A program made the position numbers and the translations under genes. Under the pieces are notes generated by a model, which was given only the letters and a program-made list of their open reading frames with translations, was not told where the DNA came from and made no database searches. This document shows, piece by piece, positions 41,483 to 52,602 of a DNA stretch of 64,000 bases. Numbering within the stretch: position 1 is the stretch's first letter; every line of letters begins with the position of its first letter. This DNA is from Streptomyces violascens (GTDB lineage Bacteria; Actinomycetota; Actinomycetes; Streptomycetales; Streptomycetaceae): the NCBI RefSeq assembly GCF_014649955.1, contig NZ_BMUA01000010.1, forward strand, positions 1-64,000, in the 5' to 3' direction.

Positions 41483-42715
41483 TCAGTCCACCAGGTCCCG
41501 AACCACCGCATCGGCCAGCAGCCGACCGCGCAAGGTCAGAACAGCCCGCCCCGCCGCGAAGGACTCCGCGTCCAGCAGGCCCTCCTCCGCCGCTCGGCGC
41601 GCCGCGGCGAGGCCGGCCGGGTGCAGCAGGGTCAAGGGGCAGCCCTCGCGCAGGCGGAGTTCCAGGAGGATGCGTTCCACCCTGCGGTCCTCCGGAGGCA
41701 GTACTTCCCGTCCCGCGCCGGGGGAGCGGCCGGACGCCAGGGCCGCCGCGTACGCGCCCGGGTGCTTCACGTTCCACCACCGCACCCCGCCCACATGGCT
41801 GTGCGCGCCGGGCCCCGCCCCCCACCAGTCCGCCCCGCGCCAGTACAGCTCGTTGTGCAGGCAGCGCCCGGCGGGCGTGGTGGCCCAGTTCGAGACCTCG
41901 TACCAGGAGTAGCCCGCCGCCCCGAGGACCTCGTCCGCGATCAGGTACCGGTCCGCGTGCTCGTCGTCGTCCGTCATCGGCACCTCGCCGCGCCGGATGC
42001 GGCGGGCGAGCTGGGTGCCCTCCTCGACGATCAGGGCGTACGCGCTGATGTGGTCCGGGCCCGCGCCGACGGCCGCGTCCAGCGAGGCCCGCCAGTCCTC
42101 GTCGCTCTCGCCCGGGGTGCCGTAGATCAGGTCCAGGTTGACGTGGTCGAAGCCCGCCGCGCGGGCCTCCGCGACGCACGCCTCGGGCCGGCCCGGCGTG
42201 TGCGTACGGTCGAGGACCTTCAGGACGTGCTGCCGGGCGCTCTGCATGCCGAAGGAGATCCGGTTGAAGCCGCCCGCCCGCAGCTCCGCGAGATACGCCG
42301 GGTTCACCGACTCCGGGTTCGCCTCGGTCGTGACCTCCGCGTCCTCGGCCAGGCCGAACTCGTCCCGTACCGCCGCCAGCATGCGTACCAGGTCGGCCGC
42401 CGCGAGCAGCGTGGGCGTGCCGCCGCCCACGAACACCGTCCGCACCGGGCGGGGGTCCTCGCCCAGCACCTTCCGGGCCAGGCGGATCTCCTCGACGACC
42501 ATGTCGGCGTAGTTGTCGCGGGAGGCCAGGACGCCGCCCTTGCCCACCAGCTCGCTCGCCGTGTACGTGTTGAAATCGCAGTAGCCGCAGCGTGTCGCGC
42601 AGTACGGAACGTGCAGGTAGAAGCCGAGCGGCCGCTCCCCGGCGCCTTCCAGGGCGTGGCGGGGCAGCGACCCGTCCTCGGGCATGGGCTCACCATCGGG
42701 CAGTACGGAAGGCAT
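41483..42715 (-). CDS. hemW: Heme chaperone HemW (radical SAM)
   Basis: The 410-residue radical-SAM protein has the iron-sulphur motif CATRCGYC near residue 36 (preceded by FYLHVPYC), VRTVFVGGGTPTLL, the TTEANPESV motif and NRISFGMQS, all typical of the HemN-like family. It lacks the N-terminal Cys-rich extension of true coproporphyrinogen oxidase HemN, so it fits HemW, which hands heme to cytochromes. The HemN_C domain occupies the last 80 residues. ATG 42715 gives the family length; the frame continues upstream without support. Confidence 0.94.
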   Translation of the reverse strand: MPSVLPDGEPMPEDGSLPRHALEGAGERPLGFYLHVPYCATRCGYCDFNTYTASELVGKGGVLASRDNYADMVVEEIRLARKVLGEDPRPVRTVFVGGGTPTLLAAADLVRMLAAVRDEFGLAEDAEVTTEANPESVNPAYLAELRAGGFNRISFGMQSARQHVLKVLDRTHTPGRPEACVAEARAAGFDHVNLDLIYGTPGESDEDWRASLDAAVGAGPDHISAYALIVEEGTQLARRIRRGEVPMTDDDEHADRYLIADEVLGAAGYSWYEVSNWATTPAGRCLHNELYWRGADWWGAGPGAHSHVGGVRWWNVKHPGAYAAALASGRSPGAGREVLPPEDRRVERILLELRLREGCPLTLLHPAGLAAARRAAEEGLLDAESFAAGRAVLTLRGRLLADAVVRDLVD

Positions 42716-43108
42716 GCCCCCATTGTCCGCCACCCCCGCCATTGCCCTGACCCACCCCGACCCCTGAGACCGTTCTCCATCGCGGACCGCCTGGAGGTGC
42801 CCGCACGGGCGCCCCGCCGAGAGCGGCCCTGCCAAGGGGCGCGGGGCTGTCACATTGTGCGGCTCCGCCGCGCGGGCGCGACCGGCCACCCACGGTCCGC
42901 ACCCGAATGACGGCCCCGCCCCAGCAGAGCCGCACCCCACCGACCCCCGAAGAACGCCGCACTGTTCACGTCCCCCCTCTCCCTCCCGACCCCGCCCATA
43001 CGCCATCGTGTCCCGCGGAACAGACACGCCCCCAGCCACCCGAAGGGCAGGCCGCCCCAGTCCCACCCGAAGGGCAACCCGCCCCGACTCCCCGAAGGGC
43101 AACCGCAC
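42716..43108. other. Intergenic region with an altered family A repeat and tandem repeats
   Basis: No gene is visible in these 393 bases. A diverged family A element with an insert (GTCACATTGTGCGGCTCCGC) lies at about 42834-42905, and three CCCGAAGGGCA units (43036-43107) precede the M15-like gene. Confidence 0.6.
43036..43107 (+). repeat. Three tandem units each containing a ribosome-binding-site-like GAAGGG
   Basis: CCCGAAGGGCA occurs at about 43039-43049, 43066-43076 and 43091-43101, with periods of 27 and 25 bases. The last unit places GAAGGG about 9 bases before ATG 43109. The array may have grown from the ribosome-binding site. Confidence 0.75.
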
Positions 43109-43627
43109 ATGATGATCCGTCAGCGCACCCTCGTCGCCTCCGGCGCCCTCGCCGCCGGCGCCCTCCTCGCCTTCGCCGGGACGGCGGACGCCGCCGTCGT
43201 CAAGCTCAGCCAGTCCGCCGCCGCCTCCCAGCTGTCGGCGGCGGGGGTGACCCACTCCTCCAGTGGCGGCTGCACCACCCGTTCCAACTCCACCTGCACC
43301 TCGTACGAGCAGATCAACCAGGCCACCGTCGACGGGCTCAGGACGCTCAAGTCCGCGAGCAACTGCGCGATCAACGTCACCGGCGGTACCGAGGTGGGGC
43401 ACGCGTCCGGCACGTACAGCCACTACAACGGCTACAAGGCCGACATCTCGCGCAACAGCTGCATCGACTCCTATGTCATGAACAGCTTCACGCACATCGC
43501 CACCCGCAGTGACGGTGCGACCCGCTGGCGGTCCTCGGCCGGGAACGTGTACGCCAACGAGGGCAGCCACTGGGACATCACCTACTGCGGCGGCAACGCG
43601 TCCTGCACCGCCGCCGCCAGCGCCTGA
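43109..43627 (+). CDS. Small secreted M15-like zinc peptidase
   Basis: The 172-residue product has a signal peptide (cleavage near GTADAA, residue 28). The mature part shows the M15A zinc pattern: His105 and Asp112 in SHYNGYKADIS (H-x2-G-x3-D) and Glu151/His154 in EGSHWDITY (E-x-x-H-W). Such enzymes cut D-Ala peptide bonds of peptidoglycan. Two Cys pairs probably form disulphides. The protein is short for the family and its first Ser precedes the His by one, not two, so the activity is a hypothesis. ATG 43112 is an alternative start. Confidence 0.72.
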   Translation: MMIRQRTLVASGALAAGALLAFAGTADAAVVKLSQSAAASQLSAAGVTHSSSGGCTTRSNSTCTSYEQINQATVDGLRTLKSASNCAINVTGGTEVGHASGTYSHYNGYKADISRNSCIDSYVMNSFTHIATRSDGATRWRSSAGNVYANEGSHWDITYCGGNASCTAAASA

Positions 43628-43666
43628 CCTGCGGGGACGGGGCCCGGCCGCGCCCACCGGGCCGGG

Positions 43667-45580
43667 TCAGTCCGCTCGCAGGACGAGCAGCGCGAGATCG
43701 TCCGCGGGCGGGGCCTCGCCGAAGTCGTACACCGCCTGCTTGATCCGGCCGGCCACCCCGGAGGCGGTCAGGCCGACGCAGCCGGACAGTTCCGTGGCGA
43801 GCCCGTCGGCGTCGTCGAACATGCGCGGGCCCGAGCGGCGCTCGGTCACCCCGTCCGTCACGCACAGCAGGGTGTCGCCCGAGGTCAGGCGCAGGCTCTC
43901 GCTCTCGTAGCGGGCGCCCTCGACCACGCCGAGCAGGATCTGCGGGACGGCGGCCGCCCGGACCGAGCCGTCGGGCCGAAGGATCAGGGGCAGCGGGTGT
44001 CCAGCGCTGGCCAGGGTGCAGCGCACTCCCTGGGCGTCCGGCACCAGCTCCCCGTACAGGAGGGAGAGGAAGCGGGCCTGCGGCCCTTCGTCCTCCCCCA
44101 CGGGCTCGGCCGTCGCGAGGCGGACCGCCGACTCGGCCGCCTCGGTGGCGTCGTCGACGAGCAGCTGGTTGAGCCGGTCCAGGACCTCGTGCACCGCGTA
44201 CCCCTCGCGGGCGAGCAGCCGCAGCCAGGGCCGCGCGAGGCCGGTGACCACGGCGGCTTCGGGGCCGCTGCCCTGGACGTCGCCGAGTGCGAAACACCAG
44301 CGTCCGCCGGCGCCGGGGAAGACGTCGTAGAAGTCGCCGCCGGCCAGCGCCTCGTTGCTCGGCTCGTAGACGAAGGCGCTGTCGATGCCCGGGATCTCGG
44401 CGACCCGGGTGGGCAGCAGGCCGCGCTGGAGCACCCTGCTGATGGTGGCCTGCCGGGTGTACTGGCGGGCCGCGCCGATCGCGAGGGCCACCCGGCGCAG
44501 GAAGTCCTCGATGAGGCCGGTGACCTCGTCGGGGATGCGCGACAGGCCGGCCCGGCCGAGCTGCAGGACGCCCATCTCGCTGCCGCCCGCGACCAGGCGG
44601 TACGCGAGCGCCGCGCCGTCCGCGCCGAGCTCGGGCGTCCGCGGCCAGGGCATCGGCACCGGGCCGCCGCGGGCGGAGGCGGGCAGCCGGGGCGGCTCCT
44701 TCTCGACGGCGGCCCGCAGCGGCTCCATGGCGGCTTCCTTCGCGTGCCAGACCCGGGCCAGGCGGGGCGCGGTGAGCGGGCCGCCCGCGTCCTCGTCGAG
44801 CCAGATCGCGCACCAGTCGGCGAGCCGGGGCACCAGGAGCTGGCCGGCCAGGGCCGCGATCATGTCCTCGTCGAACTGTCCGGCCAGGAGGTCGGAGGCC
44901 TCGGCGAGGAAGGAGAGGGCGCCGCGGTTGACCCAGTCGCGGTCGTGCCGGCGCGGGGTGCGGTGCGGGGCCGGAGCGAGGATCTCGGCGGCACGCAGGC
45001 CGCGTTGGAGGAGTTCGTCGCGGTGGCCGTCGGGCGGCTGGGGCGACCCGTCGGCGTCCGCGGTGAGGCGGGCCCAGACGGTCTTGAGCCCGCTGCGGTA
45101 GGTGATGCCCCAGCATTCGGCGAGGGCGGCGACGACATGGAGGCCGCGTCCGTACTCGCATGCCGCGTGCTCGTCCCGGGCCCGCTGCGGTTCGCTGCGT
45201 ACCGCACGGGAGGGATGGTGGTCGGAGACCTCGATGACGAGGGCTGCCGGTTCCTGGCCGTCGCCGCTCTCCAGGCGGCACAGCACGTCTACGGTGGTGC
45301 CCGCGTGCACGACCGCGTTGGTGACCAGCTCGTTGACGAGGATGGCCGCGTCGTAGGTGAACTGCTCGGAGAATTCGGTTAGTTGACCCGATACCGGCGG
45401 GCCGAGCCCGGCCCAGTCGGCGAGCGCGGCCCGTATGAACCGCCGGGCGGCCCCGGGGGCCAGCGGGTTGCCGGGCAGGCTGGTGCAGACGGTCGGGCAG
45501 GCGCCGGGCTTCACCGCGGCGGACGGCACCTGCGCCCCCTCGGCCGGGTCGTAGGAGGTCGGAGAATACGACCGGTTCAT
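43667..45580 (-). CDS. Anti-sigma-type ATPase fused to SpoIIE/PP2C phosphatase
   Basis: This 637-residue regulator combines an N-terminal RsbW/HATPase-like domain (about 25-165; NELVTNAVVHAGTTVDV, VIEVSDHHPS, EYGRGLHVVAALAECWG) with a central GAF-like region (about 210-390) and a C-terminal SpoIIE-type PP2C domain (about 415-637; LQRGLLPTRVAEIPGI, GGDFYDVFPG, GDVQGSGPEAA). The combination switches sigma-factor or anti-anti-sigma partners by phosphorylation and dephosphorylation. It is divergent from the hybrid kinase at 45713. ATG 45580 follows GAGGGAGC. No TM segments are seen. Targets are probably elsewhere in the genome. Confidence 0.9.
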   Translation of the reverse strand: MNRSYSPTSYDPAEGAQVPSAAVKPGACPTVCTSLPGNPLAPGAARRFIRAALADWAGLGPPVSGQLTEFSEQFTYDAAILVNELVTNAVVHAGTTVDVLCRLESGDGQEPAALVIEVSDHHPSRAVRSEPQRARDEHAACEYGRGLHVVAALAECWGITYRSGLKTVWARLTADADGSPQPPDGHRDELLQRGLRAAEILAPAPHRTPRRHDRDWVNRGALSFLAEASDLLAGQFDEDMIAALAGQLLVPRLADWCAIWLDEDAGGPLTAPRLARVWHAKEAAMEPLRAAVEKEPPRLPASARGGPVPMPWPRTPELGADGAALAYRLVAGGSEMGVLQLGRAGLSRIPDEVTGLIEDFLRRVALAIGAARQYTRQATISRVLQRGLLPTRVAEIPGIDSAFVYEPSNEALAGGDFYDVFPGAGGRWCFALGDVQGSGPEAAVVTGLARPWLRLLAREGYAVHEVLDRLNQLLVDDATEAAESAVRLATAEPVGEDEGPQARFLSLLYGELVPDAQGVRCTLASAGHPLPLILRPDGSVRAAAVPQILLGVVEGARYESESLRLTSGDTLLCVTDGVTERRSGPRMFDDADGLATELSGCVGLTASGVAGRIKQAVYDFGEAPPADDLALLVLRAD

Positions 45581-45712
45581 GCTCCCTCGCTGCGCTGGTA
45601 AGGGTCCCACGGTGCGGCTCCTGACCGGTTCTCGCGAATGCGCCGCTCACGACAGCGACAGAGTGACAGACTGAGCGGGCCCATAGGCACCGAGTCACCG
45701 AAGTGGGCCTGC

Positions 45713-48700
45713 ATGAACAAAGACAGTGGTATGCCACCGGACGACGGCGGCTGGGTCCGCGCCTCGGAGCTCCGTCCCTTGATCGCGGCGATGACGGCCC
45801 TGCGCGACGGCGACTTCCGGGTGCGCCTCCAGGAGACCCACGAGGGAGTGCCGGCCGAGCTGGTCGCGCTTTTCAACCAAGTGGCGGTACGCAACCAGCA
45901 TTTCACCGACGAGCTGATGCGGGTGCGCCGCGAGGTGGTCCGGCACGGGCGCCTCGACGAACGGCTCGCGGCCAGCCCCGGGCAGGGCGCCTGGACGGCC
46001 GGCATCGGCCATGCGAACACGCTGCTCGACGCCCTGGTGGTGCCGGCGGCGAACGCGACGCGCGTCCTGGACGCGGTGGCGGGCGGCGATCTGACCCAGC
46101 GGGTCGATCTGCACGACGGCAACCGGCAGCTGCGCGGCGATCTGCGCCGGCTCGGCCGGGCGGTCAACAAGATGGTCGACCAGCTGTCGCTGTTCACCGG
46201 TGAGGTGACGCGGGTCGCGCGGGAGGTGGGCACCGAGGGGCGGCTCGGCGGGCGCGCCAAGGTGCAGGGCCTGAGCGGGAGCTGGCGCGATGTCACCGAG
46301 GCCGTGAACACCATGGCCTCCCGCCTCACCGCGCAGGTCCGCGACATCGCGGCGGTGACCACGGCGGTGGCCCGCGGCGATCTGACGCGTACGGTCACGG
46401 TCGAGGCGACCGGCGAGCTGCTCGAACTGAAGCTGACCGTGAACACGATGGTGGACCAGCTGTCCGCCTTCGCCGACGAGGTCACCCGCGTCGCCCGCGA
46501 GGTCGGCACCGAAGGCCGGCTGGGCGGCCGGGCGCAGGTGCGGGGCGTGTCCGGGGTCTGGAAGGACCTGACGGACAACGTCAACTTCATGGCCTCCAAC
46601 CTGACGTCCCAGGTCCGCAACATCGCCCAGGTCACCACCGCCGTCGCCAACGGCGACCTGTCCCAGAAGATCACCGTCGATGCGCAGGGCGAGATCCTGG
46701 AGCTCAAGTCGACGATCAACACCATGGTCGACCAGCTCTCCGCCTTCGCCGACGAAGTCACCCGCGTCGCCCGCGAGGTCGGCACCGAAGGCAACCTCGG
46801 CGGGCGCGCCCAGGTGCGGGGCGTGTCCGGGGTCTGGAAGGACCTGACCGAGAACGTCAACTTCATGGCGGACAACCTGACCTCTCAGGTCCGCAACATC
46901 GCCCTCGTGTCGACCGCCGTCGCCCAGGGCGACCTCGGCAAGAAGATCACGGTGGAGGCGAAGGGCGAGATCCTGGAGCTCAAGTCGACGATCAACACCA
47001 TGGTCGACCAGCTCTCCGCCTTCGCCGACGAGGTCACCCGCGTCGCCCGCGAGGTCGGCACGGAAGGCAACCTCGGCGGTCAGGCACAGGTGCGGGGCGT
47101 GTCCGGGGTCTGGAAGGACCTGACGGACAACGTCAACTTCATGGCCTCCAACCTGACGTCCCAGGTCCGCAACATCGCCCAGGTCACCACCGCCGTCGCC
47201 AACGGCGACCTGTCGAAGAAGATCACCGTGGATGCCCGGGGCGAGATCCTGGAGCTGAAGGACACCGTCAACACGATGGTGGAGCAGCTCCGTGCCTTCG
47301 CCGACGAGGTCACCCGCGTGGCCCGCGAGGTCGGTACGGACGGCCGGCTCGGCGGGCGCGCCCAGGTGCTCGGCGTGTCGGGCGTGTGGAAGGACCTCAC
47401 CGACAACGTCAACTACATGGCGGACAACCTGACCTCTCAGGTGCGCAACATCGCGCAGGTCGCCACGGCGGTGGCCCAGGGCGACCTGTCGAAGAAGATC
47501 GACGTGGACGCGCGCGGCGAGATCCTGGAGCTGAAGACCACCATCAACACCATGGTCGACACGCTGTCCTCGTTCTCCTCCGAGGTCACCCGGGTGGCCC
47601 GCGAGGTGGGCTCCGAGGGGCAGCTCGGCGGCCAGGCGCGGGTCGAGGGCGTGTACGGGACGTGGAAGCGCCTGACGACCAACGTCAACGAGCTCGCCCT
47701 CAACCTCACCACCCAGGTCCGCGCGATCGCCGAGGTCGCCTCGGCCGTCGCCCAGGGCGACATGTCGCGCTCGATCACCGTGGAGACCCGGGGCGAGGTC
47801 TCCGAGCTGAAGGACAACATCAACCTGATGGTGTCCAACCTGCGCGAGACGACCCGCGCCAAGGACTGGCTGGAGTCCAACCTGGCCCGTCTGGCCGGGC
47901 TCATGCAGGGCCACCGGGACCTGATGGAGGTCGCCGACCTGATCCTGCGGGAGCTGACGCCGCTGGTGAACGCCCAGTACGGCGCGTTCTTCCTGGCCGA
48001 CCCGGACGGCGACGGCACCCCGTCCCGCACCACCAGCTCCAGCAAGGGCCTCGCCTTCATCGCCGGGTACGGCTCCGCGCAGGGCGCGACCGTCGACACG
48101 ACCGGCATGCCGGGCCACGGCCTGGTGCGGCAGGCGGCCCTGGAGAAGAAGCGGATCCTGCTCGAAGAGGCTCCGCCGGACTACATCAAGATCAACTCCG
48201 GGCTCGGCGAGGCCTCGCCCGCCAGCGTCGTCATCATCCCGATCCTCTTCGAGGACAAGCTGCTCGGCGTGATCGAGCTGGCCTCCTTCTCCCGCTTCTC
48301 CGATGTCCACCTGGCCTTCTTCGACCAGTTCGTGAACACCATCGGCGTCGCGATCAACACCATCATCGCCAACTCCCGTACGGAATCGCTCCTGAGCGAG
48401 TCCCAGCGGCTTGCCGTCCAGCTCCAGGAGCGCTCGGACGAACTCCAGCGCCAGCAGGCCGAGTTGCAGCGCTCCAATGCCGAATTGGAGGAGAAGGCCG
48501 CTCTGTTGGCGACCAGCTCTCAGTACAAGTCCGAGTTCCTGGCGAACATGTCGCACGAGCTGCGCACCCCGCTCAACTCGCTGCTGATCCTCGCCCGGCT
48601 GCTCTCCGACAACCCGGACGCCCATCTGTCCGACCAGGAAGTGCAGTTCGCCACCACCATCCACCGCTCGGGCTCCGACCTCCTCCAGCTGATCAACGAC

Positions 48701-49867
48701 ATCCTGGACCTGTCGAAGATCGAGGCGGGCCGCATGGACGTACGGCCCAAGAAACTCCCCCTCATCAAGGTCCTGGACTACGTCCACGCCACCTTCCGCC
48801 CCATCACCCTCGACCGCGGCCTCGCCTTCGACGTGGCGGTGGGCGAGGACGTGCCGCGCGAGATGTACTCCGACGAGCAGCGCCTCCAGCAGATCCTGCG
48901 CAACCTGCTGTCCAACGCGATCAAGTTCACCTCGTCGGGCCGCGTCGAGCTGCGCGTCAGCCGCATCAAGGACCCGGAGAACGGGGTGCTGCACGGCTCC
49001 GACGACCTGATCGCCTTCGCCGTACGGGACACCGGCATCGGCATCGCGCCCGAGAAACTCCCGGTGATCTTCGAGGCGTTCCAGCAGGCCGACGGCACCA
49101 CCAACCGCAAGTACGGGGGCACCGGCCTCGGCCTGTCCATCAGCCGCGAGATCGCCGGGCTGCTCGGCGGCCGCATCATCGCCGAGAGCGAGCCGGGCCG
49201 CGGCTCCACCTTCACCCTGTACGTCCCCGTCCTCTACCCGGGGCACGTGCCCAGCGAGGCCGACCAGCAGGGCTGTGAGCTCACCCTCGACACCTCCGAC
49301 CGGCTCTCCGACGAGCACCTGCTGCTGCCCGACCAGGACGACGGCTGGCCGACGGCCAACAAGCTGGAGGAGTGGAAGCGGGGCCGGGCAGGTCAAGTCC
49401 TGCCCGGGCGAAGGGTGTTGATCGTCGACGACGACATCCGCAACGTGTTCGCGCTCACCCATGTGCTCGGGCGGGTCGGCATGCCCGTCCTGTACGCGGA
49501 GAACGGGCGGGAGGGCATCGAGACCCTGGAACGCAACCCCGACATCGAGCTCGTCCTGATGGACATCATGATGCCGGAGATGGACGGCTACGAGACGATC
49601 GAGGCGATCCGGCGCAGCCCGCTGTGGACGGACCTGCCGATCGTCGCGCTCACCGCGAAGGCGATGCCCGGCGACCGGGAGAAGTCGATCGCCCAGGGCG
49701 CCAACGAATACGTACCCAAGCCCGTGGATGTGGACCTGCTCCTCGGTGTCGCCTGTGCCCTGCTGGATCCCGAGGGCCGGCCGGACGAGGCCGACGGCAC
49801 CACCCCGACCGTCCCGGAGCAGTCGAGCGGCACCGGGGAGTCCGCGGCTGCACCACCGAGCACATGA
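45713..49867 (+). CDS. Soluble hybrid histidine kinase with tandem HAMP array (Nik1-like)
   Basis: The 1384-residue protein has no TM segments. Residues ~160-715 are a tandem HAMP-type array with a period of exactly 92 residues (276 bases); seven copies carry the AVAxGDL motif and the N-terminal AMTALRDGDFRVRL is a degenerate eighth. A GAF domain follows (~730-890), then a coiled coil (~895-935), HisKA with the phospho-His in ANMSHELRTPLN (~945), HATPase_c (RNLLSNAIKF, VRDTGIGIAPEKLP, YGGTGLGLSISRE) and a C-terminal receiver (VLIVDDDIRN, LVLMDIMMPEMDG, VPKPVD). The same repeat sequence (DEVTRVAREVGTEG, VSGVWKDLTDNVN) occurs in fungal group III osmosensing kinases. It is followed at once by a response regulator. 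Confidence 0.93.
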   Translation: MNKDSGMPPDDGGWVRASELRPLIAAMTALRDGDFRVRLQETHEGVPAELVALFNQVAVRNQHFTDELMRVRREVVRHGRLDERLAASPGQGAWTAGIGHANTLLDALVVPAANATRVLDAVAGGDLTQRVDLHDGNRQLRGDLRRLGRAVNKMVDQLSLFTGEVTRVAREVGTEGRLGGRAKVQGLSGSWRDVTEAVNTMASRLTAQVRDIAAVTTAVARGDLTRTVTVEATGELLELKLTVNTMVDQLSAFADEVTRVAREVGTEGRLGGRAQVRGVSGVWKDLTDNVNFMASNLTSQVRNIAQVTTAVANGDLSQKITVDAQGEILELKSTINTMVDQLSAFADEVTRVAREVGTEGNLGGRAQVRGVSGVWKDLTENVNFMADNLTSQVRNIALVSTAVAQGDLGKKITVEAKGEILELKSTINTMVDQLSAFADEVTRVAREVGTEGNLGGQAQVRGVSGVWKDLTDNVNFMASNLTSQVRNIAQVTTAVANGDLSKKITVDARGEILELKDTVNTMVEQLRAFADEVTRVAREVGTDGRLGGRAQVLGVSGVWKDLTDNVNYMADNLTSQVRNIAQVATAVAQGDLSKKIDVDARGEILELKTTINTMVDTLSSFSSEVTRVAREVGSEGQLGGQARVEGVYGTWKRLTTNVNELALNLTTQVRAIAEVASAVAQGDMSRSITVETRGEVSELKDNINLMVSNLRETTRAKDWLESNLARLAGLMQGHRDLMEVADLILRELTPLVNAQYGAFFLADPDGDGTPSRTTSSSKGLAFIAGYGSAQGATVDTTGMPGHGLVRQAALEKKRILLEEAPPDYIKINSGLGEASPASVVIIPILFEDKLLGVIELASFSRFSDVHLAFFDQFVNTIGVAINTIIANSRTESLLSESQRLAVQLQERSDELQRQQAELQRSNAELEEKAALLATSSQYKSEFLANMSHELRTPLNSLLILARLLSDNPDAHLSDQEVQFATTIHRSGSDLLQLINDILDLSKIEAGRMDVRPKKLPLIKVLDYVHATFRPITLDRGLAFDVAVGEDVPREMYSDEQRLQQILRNLLSNAIKFTSSGRVELRVSRIKDPENGVLHGSDDLIAFAVRDTGIGIAPEKLPVIFEAFQQADGTTNRKYGGTGLGLSISREIAGLLGGRIIAESEPGRGSTFTLYVPVLYPGHVPSEADQQGCELTLDTSDRLSDEHLLLPDQDDGWPTANKLEEWKRGRAGQVLPGRRVLIVDDDIRNVFALTHVLGRVGMPVLYAENGREGIETLERNPDIELVLMDIMMPEMDGYETIEAIRRSPLWTDLPIVALTAKAMPGDREKSIAQGANEYVPKPVDVDLLLGVACALLDPEGRPDEADGTTPTVPEQSSGTGESAAAPPST

Positions 49868-49878
49868 GGCGAGCTGGC

Positions 49879-50466
49879 ATGAGCACTGAGGCACCCCCCG
49901 GCGAGCGGGCGAGCATCCTCCTCGTCGACGACATGGAGGACAACCTGGTCGCCCTGGAGGCGGTCCTCGGCTCCCTCAACGAGCCGCTGGTCAGGGCGCG
50001 TTCGGGCGAGGAGGCGATGAAGGCGCTGCTGCGCCGGAAATTCGCGGTGGTGCTGCTCGATGTGCGCATGCCGGGCATGGACGGCTTCGAGACGGCGTCC
50101 AACATCAAGCGGCTCGACCAGACGAAGGACGTGCCGATCATCTTTCTGACCGGCACGGACGGCGACGACGGCTACGCGTTCCGCGGATACGCCACGGGCG
50201 CGGCCGACTTCCTGACCAAGCCCTTCGACCCCTGGGTGCTGCGCGCCAAGGTGAACGTCTTCCTCGAACTGCACCGCAAGAGGAGGCAGTTGGAGCGGAT
50301 GCTGGCCGACGAGCAGAAGCAGCTCGACCAGATTTCCGTGCGGCTCGGCGCGATCGAGGACGAGCTGTCCCGGGGCGAGCTCGCCGAAGTGCCGGAGCTG
50401 CGCCACCAGATGGCCCGCCTGGAGGAGGCCCTGCGGGCCCTCAGACGGGCCCGCAGCCTTCCTTGA
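49879..50466 (+). CDS. Single-domain response regulator with coiled coil
   Basis: The 195-residue protein has a receiver domain (about 10-130) with ILLVDDMEDN, VVLLDVRMPGMDG (phospho-Asp near residue 62) and the conserved Lys in FLTKPFDPW. The rest is a charged coiled coil (LELHRKRRQLERMLADEQKQ and on), with no DNA-binding domain. It may act on protein partners such as the neighbouring phosphatase. ATG 49864 would overlap the kinase stop as ATGA; ATG 49879 has GAGG-CGAG upstream and was preferred. Co-transcription with the hybrid kinase is clear. Confidence 0.9.
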   Translation: MSTEAPPGERASILLVDDMEDNLVALEAVLGSLNEPLVRARSGEEAMKALLRRKFAVVLLDVRMPGMDGFETASNIKRLDQTKDVPIIFLTGTDGDDGYAFRGYATGAADFLTKPFDPWVLRAKVNVFLELHRKRRQLERMLADEQKQLDQISVRLGAIEDELSRGELAEVPELRHQMARLEEALRALRRARSLP

Positions 50467-50472
50467 GCGGGA

Positions 50473-52356
<1,884 letters not shown>

Positions 52357-52521
52357 GACGTCCTCCGGGCTGGCCTGCGGCAAGGCTGCGCGACTGGTTG
52401 GTTCTCCGGGTGCTCTGGCTGTCCGACGCTTGTTTAACTGGCGAGTAACCATCGGGCCGTGATCAGAGTAGAGCGCCGTCGCCCGGCGCGTAAGAGGCAA
52501 CGGAGAGTGGTTTCATAACGA

Positions 52522-52553
52522 ACGGACCCCCGTGCGAAGGCGCGGGGGTCCGT
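52522..52553 (-). terminator. lepA terminator
   Basis: ACGGACCCCCG (52522-52532) pairs with CGGGGGTCCGT (52543-52553) in an 11-bp stem with a ten-base loop, about 50 bases beyond the lepA stop. Confidence 0.8.
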
Positions 52554-52602
52554 TGTGGCGGTGGTGCGGAGAGCCGGTGATCGAGGACCGGTCGAGGGCG
52601 TA

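Noticed and set aside
43036..43107. Short regular repeats considered as a CRISPR array
   Set aside because: Only three units of about 26 bases, spacers too short, no cas genes; better explained as a duplicated ribosome-binding region.
46196..47852. Regular repeats that could suggest a CRISPR or minisatellite
   Set aside because: They are in-frame coding repeats of 92 residues encoding HAMP domains.
45695..49894. A 1399-codon open frame on the minus strand opposite the hybrid kinase
   Set aside because: It is an antisense shadow of a high-GC gene: His/Val/Asp/Gly-rich, repeating with the 276-base period of the HAMP array, and without any family motif.
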